Below, one piece after another: positions 51,859 to 61,005 of a stretch of DNA of 64,000 nt (the stretch's first letter is position 1; every line of letters starts with the position of its first letter). The DNA lies in contig NZ_UQBH01000010.1 of assembly GCF_900539295.1 (NCBI RefSeq), positions 11,087 to 75,086 on the forward strand, written 5' to 3'. This DNA is from an uncultured Megasphaera sp. (GTDB lineage: Bacteria; Bacillota; Negativicutes; Veillonellales; Megasphaeraceae). The notes under the pieces are model-generated. The model searched no databases. It saw only the letters and a program-made list of their open reading frames with translations, and was not told where the DNA came from. The position numbers and the translations under genes are program-made.

Positions 51859-54192
51859 ATGGAAGAAAATATTGTCATGGATGAACGCGATATTCTGTCT
51901 TTGCCTTTCGTACCCCTTCGCGGCCTCGTCGTTTACCCGAATCTGGTCAGTCATATCGACATTGGCCGGGAAACGTCCCTGGCAGCTGTCGACTATGCCA
52001 TGGAGCACGACCGCCAGCTGTTAGTAGCGACTCAGGTCGATGAAAACGAAGACAACCCCGGCTTTGATGACGTTTACACCATCGGCTGCGTCGTGAAAAT
52101 CGAACAGTTCCTGCGCATGCCCGGCGGCTTGGTACGCATCTTGGTCAACGGGATTTCCCGCGTCCGCATGCAGGGCTTTTCCCAGAAAAAAGGCTATCTC
52201 GAAGGGGCTGCCATCAAGGTGGCCGAAGTCAGCCGCAATACGACGGAAGAAGAAGCCCTGCGCCGAGTCATCCTCAAACGCCTCCTCGACTGGCTCGATA
52301 AACTTCGCGACGGCGAAGAAGCCAGTGAAATTGCCAAGAGCATCGAAGAACCAGGAGTTTTGGCCGACTATGCAGCCTCCCAGCTTCCCTTGAAATTGGT
52401 CATCCGCCAGCAGATTCTGGAAATGACCGACGTCGAAGCCCGTCTGCGCCGCATCGGATCCCTCCTCGATACAGAAGTCGACATTGCCAACCTCGAATCG
52501 AAGTTAAACCGCGAAGTCCGCGGCAAGATGGACCAGCAGCAGAAAGAATACTACCTGCGCGAAAAAATCAAGGCCATCCACGATGAACTGGGGGATAAGG
52601 TCGATAAAGATACGGAAGTCCAGGAACTCCGCGATAAAATCAAGAAGATGAAACTGGACGAAGACATCGAAAAGGCCCTGCTCAAAGAAACGGACCGCCT
52701 CGATTCCATGCCGCCCATGATGGCCGAATCGGCAATCATTCGGACTTATCTCGACTGGGCCATGGCCCTTCCGTGGAAGAAAGAAACGAAAGACCGACTG
52801 GACCTCAATGAAGCCCAGCAGGTCCTCGATGAAGATCATTACGGCCTGAAGAAGGTCAAAGACCGCATCATCGAATACTTGGCCGTAAAACAGCTGACCC
52901 ACAGCCTCAAAGGACCTATCCTTTGCTTCGTAGGCCCTCCGGGAACGGGGAAAACCAGTATCGCCAGGTCCATTGCCAGAGCCATGAACCGCAAGTACGT
53001 CCGCGTCTCCTTAGGCGGCGTCCGCGATGAAGCTGAAATCCGCGGCCACCGTCGGACCTATATCGGCGCTCTGCCGGGCCGCATCTTGAGCGGCATGAAG
53101 CAGGCCGGCGTCAAGAACCCGGTCTTCCTCCTCGACGAAATCGACAAGATGACCTCTGATATGCGCGGCGACCCGTCGTCGGCACTCCTCGAAGTCCTCG
53201 ACCCGGAACAGAACAATACCTTCAGTGACCATTTCTTGGAACTGCCCTTTGACCTGTCCAAGGTATTCTGGATTACGACGGCCAACGTCCTCAGCAACAT
53301 TCCCCGGCCCTTGATGGACCGCATGGAAATCATCGATTTCACGAGCTACACGGAAGATGAAAAAGTCCAGATCGCCAAGAAATACCTGGTACCGAAACAG
53401 ATCAAGGAAAACGGTCTTAAGGCCAGCCAGGCCAAGTTCTCCGATGCCGTCCTGCGCCGCATCATCTCCGGTTACACCCGTGAATCCGGCGTCCGCCGCT
53501 TAGAAAAGATGATCGGCACCGTTTGCCGCCGCATCGGAAAATCGCTGCTGATGAACGATGAAGTACCCCTCAGCGTATCGGTCAAGAACTTAGAAAAACT
53601 CTTAGGGCCGGTAAAATTCCTGCCCGACACGATTCATAAAGACGACGAAGTCGGCATCGTCACCGGCATGGCCTGGACCCAGGTCGGCGGCGAAGTCCTG
53701 GAAACAGAAGCCGTTGCCGTCAAAGGCCGCGGGCGTCTGCTGCTCACGGGACAGCTCGGCAGCGTCATGAAGGAATCGGCTGAAGCCGGCGTCACCTATA
53801 TCCGCAGCCGTGCCGAAGTCTTAGGCCTTGCTGAAGATTTTTATGCCAAGACCGATCTCCATATCCACCTGCCGGAAGGGGCCATTCCGAAAGACGGCCC
53901 GTCCGCCGGGATTACCATGGCGACGGCCATTACGTCGGCCCTGACCGGCAAGGCTGTCCGCCACGACGTCGCCATGACCGGTGAAATCACCCTGCGCGGC
54001 ACCGTCCTTCCTGTCGGCGGCATTAAGGAAAAGGTCATTGCCGCCCATCGGGCCGGCATTAAAAAGATCCTTCTGCCGGAACAGAACCGCCGCGACATGG
54101 TTGACGTGCCCCAGTCCGTCCAGGACGAGGTGAAATTCGTATTCGTCCACCACATGGATGAAGTGCTGGCTCAGGCACTGGTGAAGTCCTGA
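51859..54192 (+). CDS. lon: ATP-dependent protease Lon
   Basis: A 777-residue Lon (LonA type). The N-terminal substrate-binding domain starts PFVPLRGLVVYPN, the AAA module has GPPGTGKTSIARS and LLDEIDKM, and the C-terminal peptidase domain has PKDGPSAGITMAT with the catalytic serine. The paired lysine lies downstream in GGIKEKVIAAHRAG. Its stop overlaps the engB start (TGATG). Confidence 0.97.
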   Translation: MEENIVMDERDILSLPFVPLRGLVVYPNLVSHIDIGRETSLAAVDYAMEHDRQLLVATQVDENEDNPGFDDVYTIGCVVKIEQFLRMPGGLVRILVNGISRVRMQGFSQKKGYLEGAAIKVAEVSRNTTEEEALRRVILKRLLDWLDKLRDGEEASEIAKSIEEPGVLADYAASQLPLKLVIRQQILEMTDVEARLRRIGSLLDTEVDIANLESKLNREVRGKMDQQQKEYYLREKIKAIHDELGDKVDKDTEVQELRDKIKKMKLDEDIEKALLKETDRLDSMPPMMAESAIIRTYLDWAMALPWKKETKDRLDLNEAQQVLDEDHYGLKKVKDRIIEYLAVKQLTHSLKGPILCFVGPPGTGKTSIARSIARAMNRKYVRVSLGGVRDEAEIRGHRRTYIGALPGRILSGMKQAGVKNPVFLLDEIDKMTSDMRGDPSSALLEVLDPEQNNTFSDHFLELPFDLSKVFWITTANVLSNIPRPLMDRMEIIDFTSYTEDEKVQIAKKYLVPKQIKENGLKASQAKFSDAVLRRIISGYTRESGVRRLEKMIGTVCRRIGKSLLMNDEVPLSVSVKNLEKLLGPVKFLPDTIHKDDEVGIVTGMAWTQVGGEVLETEAVAVKGRGRLLLTGQLGSVMKESAEAGVTYIRSRAEVLGLAEDFYAKTDLHIHLPEGAIPKDGPSAGITMATAITSALTGKAVRHDVAMTGEITLRGTVLPVGGIKEKVIAAHRAGIKKILLPEQNRRDMVDVPQSVQDEVKFVFVHHMDEVLAQALVKS

Positions 54193-54833
54193 TGGCTTCC
54201 TTCGACATCATTCAGGCTGAATATGCGGCAACAGCCGTTCGCCGCGATCAATACCCGACGGAGGGCCTGCCGGAAGTGGCCTTTCTCGGCCGCTCCAACG
54301 TCGGCAAGTCGAGCCTGATCAATTCTCTCTGCCGCCACCGCGGCCTGGCCAGGGTCAGCGGTGCGCCGGGGAAGACCCAGACCATCAACTATTTCAGCGC
54401 CTCTCTTCGGCGGCGTGATGAAGAAGAAGGGGAGCAGCGCCTGCCTTTTTTCCTCGTCGACCTGCCGGGCTACGGCTTTGCCAAGACGGGCGGTAAGAAC
54501 CGCGACCGATGGAGTGCCTTCATCAGTGAGTACGTCACGGCCTCTGAAAACCTCTGCGTCTTATGCCTCCTCGTCGACCTCCGCCATCCCGGCCTTGCCA
54601 TCGACAGCGAAGCCTATGAATGGCTGGCTTCAATCGGCGTGCCTCTGCAAATAGTCGGGACCAAGGCCGATAAACTGAAGGCCAATGAAAAACACCGCAA
54701 TCTGGCCCAACTCAACAAGCTCTATCCGACCGGTCAGCCGGCCCTGGCCTACTCGTCCTTAAAAAGCGAAGGCTTCGGTCCCTTGGCTAAGAATCTCTTC
54801 CATCGGGTCCTGGAGTTTACCGCTCAGCCTTAA
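54192..54833 (+). CDS. engB: Ribosome biogenesis GTPase EngB/YsxC
   Basis: A 213-residue TrmE-Era-EngA-like GTPase. G1 is LGRSNVGKSSLIN, G3 VDLPGYGFAK, and G4 GTKADKLK. The N-terminus before G1 (about residues 1-25) is as in the YsxC/YihA family, which assembles the 50S subunit. It is coupled to lon by a one-base overlap, a common arrangement in Firmicutes. Confidence 0.96.
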   Translation: MASFDIIQAEYAATAVRRDQYPTEGLPEVAFLGRSNVGKSSLINSLCRHRGLARVSGAPGKTQTINYFSASLRRRDEEEGEQRLPFFLVDLPGYGFAKTGGKNRDRWSAFISEYVTASENLCVLCLLVDLRHPGLAIDSEAYEWLASIGVPLQIVGTKADKLKANEKHRNLAQLNKLYPTGQPALAYSSLKSEGFGPLAKNLFHRVLEFTAQP

Positions 54834-54865
54834 AAATGAATATATTTTTATTGTAAACATGAGAT

Positions 54866-54901
54866 ACACCGCGATTTTACTGGAAAATCGCGGTGTTTTT
54901 T
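54866..54901 (+). terminator. Terminator after engB
   Basis: A 13-bp perfect stem, ACACCGCGATTTT (54866-54878) with AAAATCGCGGTGT (54884-54896), followed by a T run to 54901. A TATAAT at 54904-54909 sits just after it, so the trxA promoter abuts the terminator. Confidence 0.9.
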
Positions 54902-54909
54902 GATATAAT
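54881..54909 (+). promoter_or_regulatory. Possible trxA promoter
   Basis: TATAAT (54904-54909) with a weak TGGAAA (54881-54886) 17 bases upstream. The -35 lies within the terminator stem. Confidence 0.4.
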
Positions 54910-54950
54910 TAGTGTGATTTATTATAGCTGGGATAGGAGGTTGTGTAATC

Positions 54951-55322
54951 ATGGCAATCGTGTCGATTGACAGTGATTCCGATTTTTCAGTAAAAGTCTT
55001 TCATCAACCGGGCATCGTCGTCGTCGACTTCTGGGCCCCGTGGTGCGGACCGTGCAAGATGGTTCATGCGGAAGTCAGACAAGCTGCCGCTCGCTTTGGC
55101 GATGCCGTCAAAGTCGTGAAGGTCAACGTTGACAGCCAACGGTCTATTGCTGAAAAGTACGAAATCATGGCAGTTCCGACGCTATTGTTTTTTAAAGACG
55201 GTAAACCCCTTAAACGAATCATTGGTTACGCATCACAAGCCGAAATCAGTGAATTCTTGGCATCCCTTGTGCCTAAACGCGAGGCTGCCGGTTTTGACAA
55301 TAAAAATATTGGGATGATATAA
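54951..55322 (+). CDS. trxA: Thioredoxin
   Basis: A 123-residue thioredoxin. The active site is WAPWCGPCK and the cis-proline is in MAVPTLLFF. The core is standard. The C-terminus runs about 15 residues beyond usual length (KREAAGFDNKNIGMI). The glycosyltransferase gene begins directly at its stop. Confidence 0.93.
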   Translation: MAIVSIDSDSDFSVKVFHQPGIVVVDFWAPWCGPCKMVHAEVRQAAARFGDAVKVVKVNVDSQRSIAEKYEIMAVPTLLFFKDGKPLKRIIGYASQAEISEFLASLVPKREAAGFDNKNIGMI

Positions 55323-56285
55323 TTGAATTTAGAAGCAAGAGGGACGGAAGGGCAATTACTGTCGATTGTCGTTCCTGTATATAATGAACAGCCGAATATC
55401 GAGAAATTCTATACCGAGGCGACGAAAGCCGCAGCGACACTCGACATGGACTATGAAATCATCTTTGTAGACGACGGTTCTAAAGATGCAACACCCCTTG
55501 TTCTCAGTCGTTTGACCCAAGAGGATGAACACGTCCGGGCTTTTATCCTGGCCCGCAACTTCGGGCATCAGCTGGCCATTACCTGTGGAATGGACCATGC
55601 CCGCGGCGACGCTATCATCACCATGGACGGCGATTTACAGCATCCGCCGGCCATGATTCCCGACTTGGTTCAAAAATGGCGTGACGGCAATGACGTCGTG
55701 CAGACGATCCGTGAAGCGACTGACGATGCAGGCTTTTTGAAGCGCCTGACATCGAAATGGTACTACCGGATCTTAAATGCCGTGTCACCCGTTCACATTA
55801 CGCCCGGCGGCTCGGACTTCCGCCTCATCGACCGGAAAGTCCTGGAAACGTTTAAACAGTTTCGTGAACATGACCGTTTCATTCGCGGTCTCATCGGAGA
55901 TATCGGCTACACCCAGACCTTTATTCGCTTCGTAGCGCCCAAGCGCTATGCAGGCAGTTCGAAATTTTCCATGCGCAAGATGCTTCATTTTGCCTTAGAT
56001 GGAATCATGGCTTATTCGAAAATTCCCTTACGGGTTTCCTTTTATATCGGCATGCTCAGCGGTATCCTGAGTTTACTTCTGATCCTGCATGTCATTTACA
56101 GCAATTTAGTGGGCAAGGTCGTACCGGGATGGACGACGATGATGATCGTCCAGTGCCTGTTCAGCGGCATCCAGCTCATTTTTATCGGTGTCATCGGAGA
56201 GTATATAGGACGTATTTTTGAAGAGGTAAAACACCGGCCCTTGTATTGGCTTCGCGCCGAGCTGGGGCAGAAAAAAGAACCATAA
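55323..56285 (+). CDS. GT2 glycosyltransferase with C-terminal membrane anchor
   Basis: A 320-residue family 2 glycosyltransferase of the DPM1/GtrB (bactoprenol glucosyl transferase) type. The catalytic domain has SIVVPVYNEQPNIEKF, IFVDDGSKDAT, and MDGDLQHPP with the DXD-like aspartates. Two membrane spans (about 235-257 and 270-293) follow. It would load a sugar onto undecaprenyl phosphate for export. TTG 55323 directly follows the trxA stop; the ribosome site is weak, so coupling is likely. The flippase and acceptor gene are not adjacent. Confidence 0.86.
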   Translation: MNLEARGTEGQLLSIVVPVYNEQPNIEKFYTEATKAAATLDMDYEIIFVDDGSKDATPLVLSRLTQEDEHVRAFILARNFGHQLAITCGMDHARGDAIITMDGDLQHPPAMIPDLVQKWRDGNDVVQTIREATDDAGFLKRLTSKWYYRILNAVSPVHITPGGSDFRLIDRKVLETFKQFREHDRFIRGLIGDIGYTQTFIRFVAPKRYAGSSKFSMRKMLHFALDGIMAYSKIPLRVSFYIGMLSGILSLLLILHVIYSNLVGKVVPGWTTMMIVQCLFSGIQLIFIGVIGEYIGRIFEEVKHRPLYWLRAELGQKKEP

Positions 56286-56330
56286 ATTGCCTACTGCGTT
56301 GTATGGACTTCGAGACAGAGAGGAGTTTTT

Positions 56331-57086
56331 ATGTGGAGAAAACACAGTAAAGTGTGTATATTGACTGCCCTTTTCGTATGTACGGCTTTGCCGGCACTGG
56401 CTGCATCGACCTTAACCGTCGGCAGTCGGGGCGATGAAGTCCGCGCTGTTCAGCAGGGACTGCGCAGCCAGGGCTACAAAGTCAATGTCAGCGGCGTATA
56501 TACGAAAGAAACGGCCAAGGCCGTGTCGAAATATCAGAAAGATAAGAAAATCCAAGTCAGCGGCGACGTTGGCGGCTGGACCTATTATCTCCTGACGGGC
56601 AGCCGGTCCATGTTACCTGCCAATCCACCCAAGAATCCCCCAGTCGCTAAGAAAGCAAAAGACTTTAAGGTCAACGACAAGGCCGTATCGAAATATAAAC
56701 ACTTTGGCGGCGGTGATGCCTTTGGTAATAAGCTGGTCAACTCAGCTTACCAGTACCTGGGCGTTCCTTACGTATTTGGAGGGAATACGCCCGATGGTTT
56801 TGACTGCTCGGGATTTACCAAGTACGTCTTTTCACATAACGGCATCGAACTTCCGCGTATGGCGGATGAACAGTACGAAGTCGGCCAACGAGTTCGCCGC
56901 AGCGATCTCATGCCGGGCGACTTGGTATTCTTTACGACGTATGAACCGGGTGTATCCCACACCGGTATCTATGTCGGCGACAACAACTTCATCAGCGCTA
57001 CCAGCAGCGGCGGTATCCGCGTAGACAGCTTAAACAGCGGCTATTGGTCGTCTCGCTACGTCGGCGCTACCAGGGTCCGAAAATAA
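56331..57086 (+). CDS. Secreted NlpC/P60 peptidoglycan endopeptidase with PG-binding domain
   Basis: A 251-residue exported protein. A signal peptide (MWRKHSKVCILTALFVCT...ALAA) leads a peptidoglycan-binding type 1 domain (about 30-90, VGSRGDEVRAVQQGLRSQG). A basic linker follows, and then an NlpC/P60 domain (about 128-250). The catalytic cysteine is in DGFDCSGFTKY and the histidine in SHTGIYVG. It would cut the D-Glu-DAP bond of stem peptides. Confidence 0.93.
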   Translation: MWRKHSKVCILTALFVCTALPALAASTLTVGSRGDEVRAVQQGLRSQGYKVNVSGVYTKETAKAVSKYQKDKKIQVSGDVGGWTYYLLTGSRSMLPANPPKNPPVAKKAKDFKVNDKAVSKYKHFGGGDAFGNKLVNSAYQYLGVPYVFGGNTPDGFDCSGFTKYVFSHNGIELPRMADEQYEVGQRVRRSDLMPGDLVFFTTYEPGVSHTGIYVGDNNFISATSSGGIRVDSLNSGYWSSRYVGATRVRK

Positions 57087-57091
57087 GATGC

Positions 57092-57123
57092 AATGGCTAG
57101 GGAACAAGTCGTCTCTAGCCATT
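57092..57123 (+). terminator. Terminator-like hairpin after the NlpC/P60 gene
   Basis: AATGGCTAG (57092-57100) pairs with CTAGCCATT (57115-57123). The following sequence is CCTTATA rather than a T run, so termination may be weak. Confidence 0.45.
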
Positions 57124-57162
57124 CCTTATACGGCAGGCCTTAAGATTTTTATCATCAAAAGG

Positions 57163-57192
57163 TTGCCGAACCGGGGGAAATGAGCGTATAAT
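57163..57192 (+). promoter_or_regulatory. Promoter of alaS-ireB-ruvX
   Basis: TTGCCG (57163-57168), an 18-base spacer, and TATAAT (57187-57192). Confidence 0.7.
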
Positions 57193-57233
57193 TTTCCCAT
57201 ATAGAAAGATATATAGAGGGAGTGTTTTTAACT

Positions 57234-59840
57234 ATGAAGTACATGACGGGTAATGAAATCCGCAAGGCCTATTTACAATTTTTTAAGAGCAAGGAACATC
57301 TGATCCTGCACAGTTTTCCCCTCATTCCGGAAAACGACCCCAGTCTGCTTCTCATCGGCGCCGGCATGGCTCCGCTCAAACCGTACTTTACGGGCAAACT
57401 CGTACCGCCGTCGTACCGCGTTACGACCAGCCAGAAGTGCATTCGGACAGGGGATATCGACAACGTAGGCCGCACGGCCCGTCATCATACGTTTTTTGAA
57501 ATGCTCGGCAACTTCTCGTTCGGCAACTATTTCAAGAAAGAAGCCATTTCCTGGGCTTGGGAATTTCTGACGGAAGTACTCGAACTGGACAAGAGCAAAT
57601 TGTACGTTACTATTTATCCTGACGATAAAGAAGCCTATGATTACTGGCATAATATGATCGGTCTTGCCGACGAACGAATCTTCAAATTCGATGACAACTT
57701 CTGGGAAATCGGCGAAGGCCCCTGCGGTCCGGACAGCGAAATCTTCTACGACCTCGGCCCTGAACGCGGCTGCGGCCAGCCTACGTGCAACGTCGGCTGT
57801 GACTGCGACCGGTACCTTGAAATCTGGAACCTCGTCTTCACCCAGTTCAATCGGACGAAAGACGGGAAATACGAACCCCTCGAAAAGAAAAACATCGATA
57901 CCGGCTGCGGCCTGGAACGACTGGCTTCGGTCATTCAGCAGAAGGAATCGAACTTTGAAACAGACCTGATCTTCCCGATTATCGAAAAGGTTATTGCCAT
58001 CAGCCACGGCGATTACAACGATCCCCAGCAGAAGGTCGCCATGAAGGTCATTGCCGACCATATCCGGGCTATTACGGTCATGATTTCTGATGGTATCCTG
58101 CCGTCCAATGAAGGCAGAGGCTACGTCCTTCGCCGCATCTTGCGCCGTGCCGTCCGTTTCGGCCGCCTCCTCGGCATCCGCGACATGTTCCTCGGCAGCC
58201 TCGTCGATACGGTCATGGACATCCTCGGTGATGAATATCCGGAACTTCGGGAACGTCAGGAACTGATCAAACAGATCATCGACACGGAAGAAAAACAATT
58301 CAGCGCTACCCTGGCTCAAGGCATGGAACTCTTGAACGACATGATGAGCCGGAGCGACAATAAAATTCTCTCGGGCGACGACGTATTCAAGCTCTACGAT
58401 ACGTACGGCTTCCCCATGGAACTGACCGAAGAAATTGCCGGTGAAAACGGTATGACCATCGACACCGACGGTTTTGAAGCAGCCATGAAAGAACAGCAGG
58501 AACGGGCTCGTGCTGCCCGGGCTGACGTATCGGCTAAAGTAGCAACGCCCGACACGACGAAACTCGACCAGTCGAAACTGATCAACGACCCGACGGCTAC
58601 GAAAGCCTCCATCGTCATGATCGGCAAAGGCGGCGTCGAAGTCGATGCAGCCCAGGCCGGGGAAGAAGTGACGATCATCGTCGACAACAACCCCTTCCAC
58701 GCCGAAGGCGGCGGCCAGCTCAGCGATACGGGGACTATCTCCGGTGCAAAGGTAAAGGCCAGCGTCACCGATGCTAAAGCCCTGCCGAACGGCTTGGTAT
58801 ACCTCATTGCCACCGTCGATGAAGGAACCCTTCAAAAGGGCGATGCCGTCGACGTTGCCGTTCACGGCGAACGCCACTTGAACCTGGCCCGCAACCATAC
58901 GGCAACCCACCTCCTGCAGGCAGCCCTGCGCAAGGTTTTGGGCAACCACGTCAATCAGGCCGGCTCCTTAGTCACGCCGGATCACCTGCGCTTTGACTTC
59001 ACCCATTTCTCGCCCGTTACCCAGGCCGAACTCGATGCTATCGAAAGCCTGGTCAATGAAGAAATCCTCAAAAATATCCCCGTTGCCATCGAAGAAATGC
59101 CCATCGACGATGCCAAAGAAAAGGGTGCCATGGCTTTATTTGGCGAAAAATACGGCGACATCGTCCGCGTTGTTTCCGTCGATGACTTCAGCTGTGAACT
59201 CTGCGGCGGTTCCCACGTCGACAATACGTCGGTCATCGGGTCCTTCCGCATTACCGGTGAAACCGGGACCGGTTCCGGCGTCCGCCGCATCGAAGCCGTC
59301 ACCGGGGCAGCTGCCCTGGCTCTGGCGAAGGACGAATCCCGTGAACTGCAGCAGTTGGCCGACATGCTCAAAGCTAAGGTCGGTGATACGACGGCGAAAT
59401 TAGAAGCCCTCCTGGCTCAGGCCAAAGGGATGGAAAAAGAACTGGCTCAGCTCAAGAAAGATGCAGCTATGTCCGATATGGACAGCATCTTAGCCGGAAA
59501 AGAAGATATCGGCGGCGTCTCGGTCATCACGGCCGTAGCTCAAGCCGATTCCATGGACAACCTCCGCGACTTGGCCGACTCCGTCCTCGATAAGGCCGGC
59601 AGCGGCGTCGTCCTCTTGGGGATGGCTCACGACGGCAAGGTCAACTTCGTCTGCAAAGTCGCCAAAGCCGACGTCAAACGCGGCCTCCATGCCGGTAAGA
59701 TCATCAAGGCAGCCGCTCAGGCAGCCGGCGGCAACGGCGGCGGCCGTCCCGATATGGCCCAGGCCGGCGGCAAAGAACCGGAAAAATTAGCCGATGCGCT
59801 GAAAGCCGGTGCCGATGCCGTCCGCGATATGTTAGGATAA
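57234..59840 (+). CDS. alaS: Alanine-tRNA ligase
   Basis: An 868-residue class II synthetase. The catalytic core is at the N-terminus (TGNEIRKAYLQFFKSKEH, GDIDNVGRTARHHTFFEMLGN). The editing domain has HTATHLLQAAL and CELCGGSHVDNT for zinc, followed by the DHHA1-type C-terminal domain (GGGRPDMAQAGG). ATG 57234 is chosen; a GTG at 57222 lies too close to the AGGGAG site. It starts the conserved run with ireB, ruvX and a DUF1292 gene. Confidence 0.97.
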   Translation: MKYMTGNEIRKAYLQFFKSKEHLILHSFPLIPENDPSLLLIGAGMAPLKPYFTGKLVPPSYRVTTSQKCIRTGDIDNVGRTARHHTFFEMLGNFSFGNYFKKEAISWAWEFLTEVLELDKSKLYVTIYPDDKEAYDYWHNMIGLADERIFKFDDNFWEIGEGPCGPDSEIFYDLGPERGCGQPTCNVGCDCDRYLEIWNLVFTQFNRTKDGKYEPLEKKNIDTGCGLERLASVIQQKESNFETDLIFPIIEKVIAISHGDYNDPQQKVAMKVIADHIRAITVMISDGILPSNEGRGYVLRRILRRAVRFGRLLGIRDMFLGSLVDTVMDILGDEYPELRERQELIKQIIDTEEKQFSATLAQGMELLNDMMSRSDNKILSGDDVFKLYDTYGFPMELTEEIAGENGMTIDTDGFEAAMKEQQERARAARADVSAKVATPDTTKLDQSKLINDPTATKASIVMIGKGGVEVDAAQAGEEVTIIVDNNPFHAEGGGQLSDTGTISGAKVKASVTDAKALPNGLVYLIATVDEGTLQKGDAVDVAVHGERHLNLARNHTATHLLQAALRKVLGNHVNQAGSLVTPDHLRFDFTHFSPVTQAELDAIESLVNEEILKNIPVAIEEMPIDDAKEKGAMALFGEKYGDIVRVVSVDDFSCELCGGSHVDNTSVIGSFRITGETGTGSGVRRIEAVTGAAALALAKDESRELQQLADMLKAKVGDTTAKLEALLAQAKGMEKELAQLKKDAAMSDMDSILAGKEDIGGVSVITAVAQADSMDNLRDLADSVLDKAGSGVVLLGMAHDGKVNFVCKVAKADVKRGLHAGKIIKAAAQAAGGNGGGRPDMAQAGGKEPEKLADALKAGADAVRDMLG

Positions 59841-59886
59841 ATTTTTGGCAGTCATGCCAATTGAATAAAAAGGATGTGATTGAATA

Positions 59887-60147
59887 ATGGCAGTTAATGA
59901 CGAAACGATGATTATGCAAAACCGCAGCGAAGAACAGACCGTTGCCTCCATGATTCTCGAAGATGTTTATCACGCATTGGAAGAAAAAGGGTATAATCCA
60001 ATCAATCAGATCGTCGGCTATCTGCTGTCCGGTGATCCGACGTACATTACGAGCCACAACAACGCTCGCAGCAATATCCGGCGCATCGAACGGGACGAAC
60101 TCATTGAAGAATTAGTCCGTTCTTACGTCAAACAGCGGAACTTATAG
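59887..60147 (+). CDS. ireB: IreB family regulatory phosphoprotein (UPF0297)
   Basis: An 86-residue protein with the family pattern ILEDVYHALEEKGYNPINQIVGYLLSGDPTYITSHNNAR. In enterococci IreB is a substrate of the kinase IreK and influences cephalosporin tolerance; the role here is inferred. It lies between alaS and ruvX, as in most Firmicutes. Confidence 0.92.
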   Translation: MAVNDETMIMQNRSEEQTVASMILEDVYHALEEKGYNPINQIVGYLLSGDPTYITSHNNARSNIRRIERDELIEELVRSYVKQRNL

Positions 60148-60154
60148 GAGGAAC

Positions 60155-60571
60155 ATGCGAATTTTAGGACTCGACGTCGGTTCCAAGACGATAGGCGTTG
60201 CCTGCAGCGACGCCCTGCTGATTACGGCCCAAGGCGTAGAAACGATTCGCCGTAAGTCTGATGAAGCAGACTTCGCCCGCTTGCACGAACTGATTAAAGA
60301 AAAAGAAGTACACTGCATCGTCGTAGGCAAACCACGCCATATGAATGGTGATTACAGTGATAACATGAAACATATCGAAGAATTCGTTCAACGATTCCAG
60401 AAAACCGTCCCGAACGTAGACATTGTCTATTGGGATGAACGCCTGACGACCATCATGGCCCAGAATGTATTAAAGGAAGGAAATGTGCGGCGCGAAAAGC
60501 GCAAGCAATTTGTCGATAAAATGGCGGCAATCCTTATTTTACAAAATTATTTAGACGCTCATGCTCACTAA
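60155..60571 (+). CDS. ruvX: Holliday junction resolvase-like protein YqgF/RuvX
   Basis: A 138-residue RNase H-fold protein. It has LGLDVGSKTIGVACSD, GKPRHMNGDYSD, and WDERLTT, the three acidic-site regions of the family. Members are linked to rRNA processing as well as junction resolution. It starts 7 bases after ireB behind TAGGAGG. Confidence 0.94.
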   Translation: MRILGLDVGSKTIGVACSDALLITAQGVETIRRKSDEADFARLHELIKEKEVHCIVVGKPRHMNGDYSDNMKHIEEFVQRFQKTVPNVDIVYWDERLTTIMAQNVLKEGNVRREKRKQFVDKMAAILILQNYLDAHAH

Positions 60572-60582
60572 GGAGGACTATC

Positions 60583-60870
60583 ATGTCGGAAGAAATGAAC
60601 AACGAATTAGAAGAAGTTATCATCGTTACCGCAACGGATGACGAAGGCAATGAAGTAAACTATCAGGAAGTACAGCGCATCGACTTGGACGGAAAAGTAT
60701 TCGCACTCCTCGTCGAAGTCCCTGACAGTGAAGACGACGCTGATGACGATGACGGCGATGCTATTGTAGCCCGCGTCGACATGGAAGACGGTGAAGAAGT
60801 CTATGTAGCTCCGACGGATGAAGAATTCGACGCAGCCAACGCAGCCTTCGATGAACTTTTTGCAGAATAA
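60583..60870 (+). CDS. DUF1292 family acidic protein
   Basis: A 95-residue, very acidic protein with VTATDDEGNEVNYQEVQRID and a D/E-rich central run (DSEDDADDDDGDA). It matches the small DUF1292 (YrzB-like) proteins that follow ruvX. Function is unknown. Confidence 0.85.
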   Translation: MSEEMNNELEEVIIVTATDDEGNEVNYQEVQRIDLDGKVFALLVEVPDSEDDADDDDGDAIVARVDMEDGEEVYVAPTDEEFDAANAAFDELFAE

Positions 60871-60883
60871 TGATTCAGTAGGT

Positions 60884-60920
60884 ACTGTCCCGGGATAAGT
60901 CCTTGGGGCAGTTTCCTCAT
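60884..60920 (+). terminator. Terminator after the DUF1292 gene
   Basis: ACTGTCCC (60884-60891) pairs with GGGGCAGT (60905-60912, one G-T pair), followed by TTCCTCATTTC. Confidence 0.6.
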
Positions 60921-60944
60921 TTCTTATTGCAGTAAGGATGACTT

Positions 60945-60989
60945 AGGGACTCGTGCCTCGGCAACATGGCCGGATGCGAAGTCCCTTTT
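60945..60989 (+). terminator. Second terminator-like hairpin, just before lysR
   Basis: AGGGACT (60945-60951) pairs with AGTCCCT (60980-60986), with inner GCC/GGC pairing and TTTT at the end. It is only 16 bases before the lysR ATG, so it could be a leader attenuator rather than a simple terminator. Confidence 0.5.
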
Positions 60990-61005
60990 CAAGTGGGGGA
61001 GAAAG

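Noticed and set aside
57273..58949. A 558-codon open frame antisense to alaS
   Set aside because: alaS is a certain gene. The antisense frame has no ribosome site, no family motifs, and arises from the strong codon bias of the sense strand. Similar long antisense frames lie over alsS, tig, pheT, M16 and the aldehyde dehydrogenase gene.
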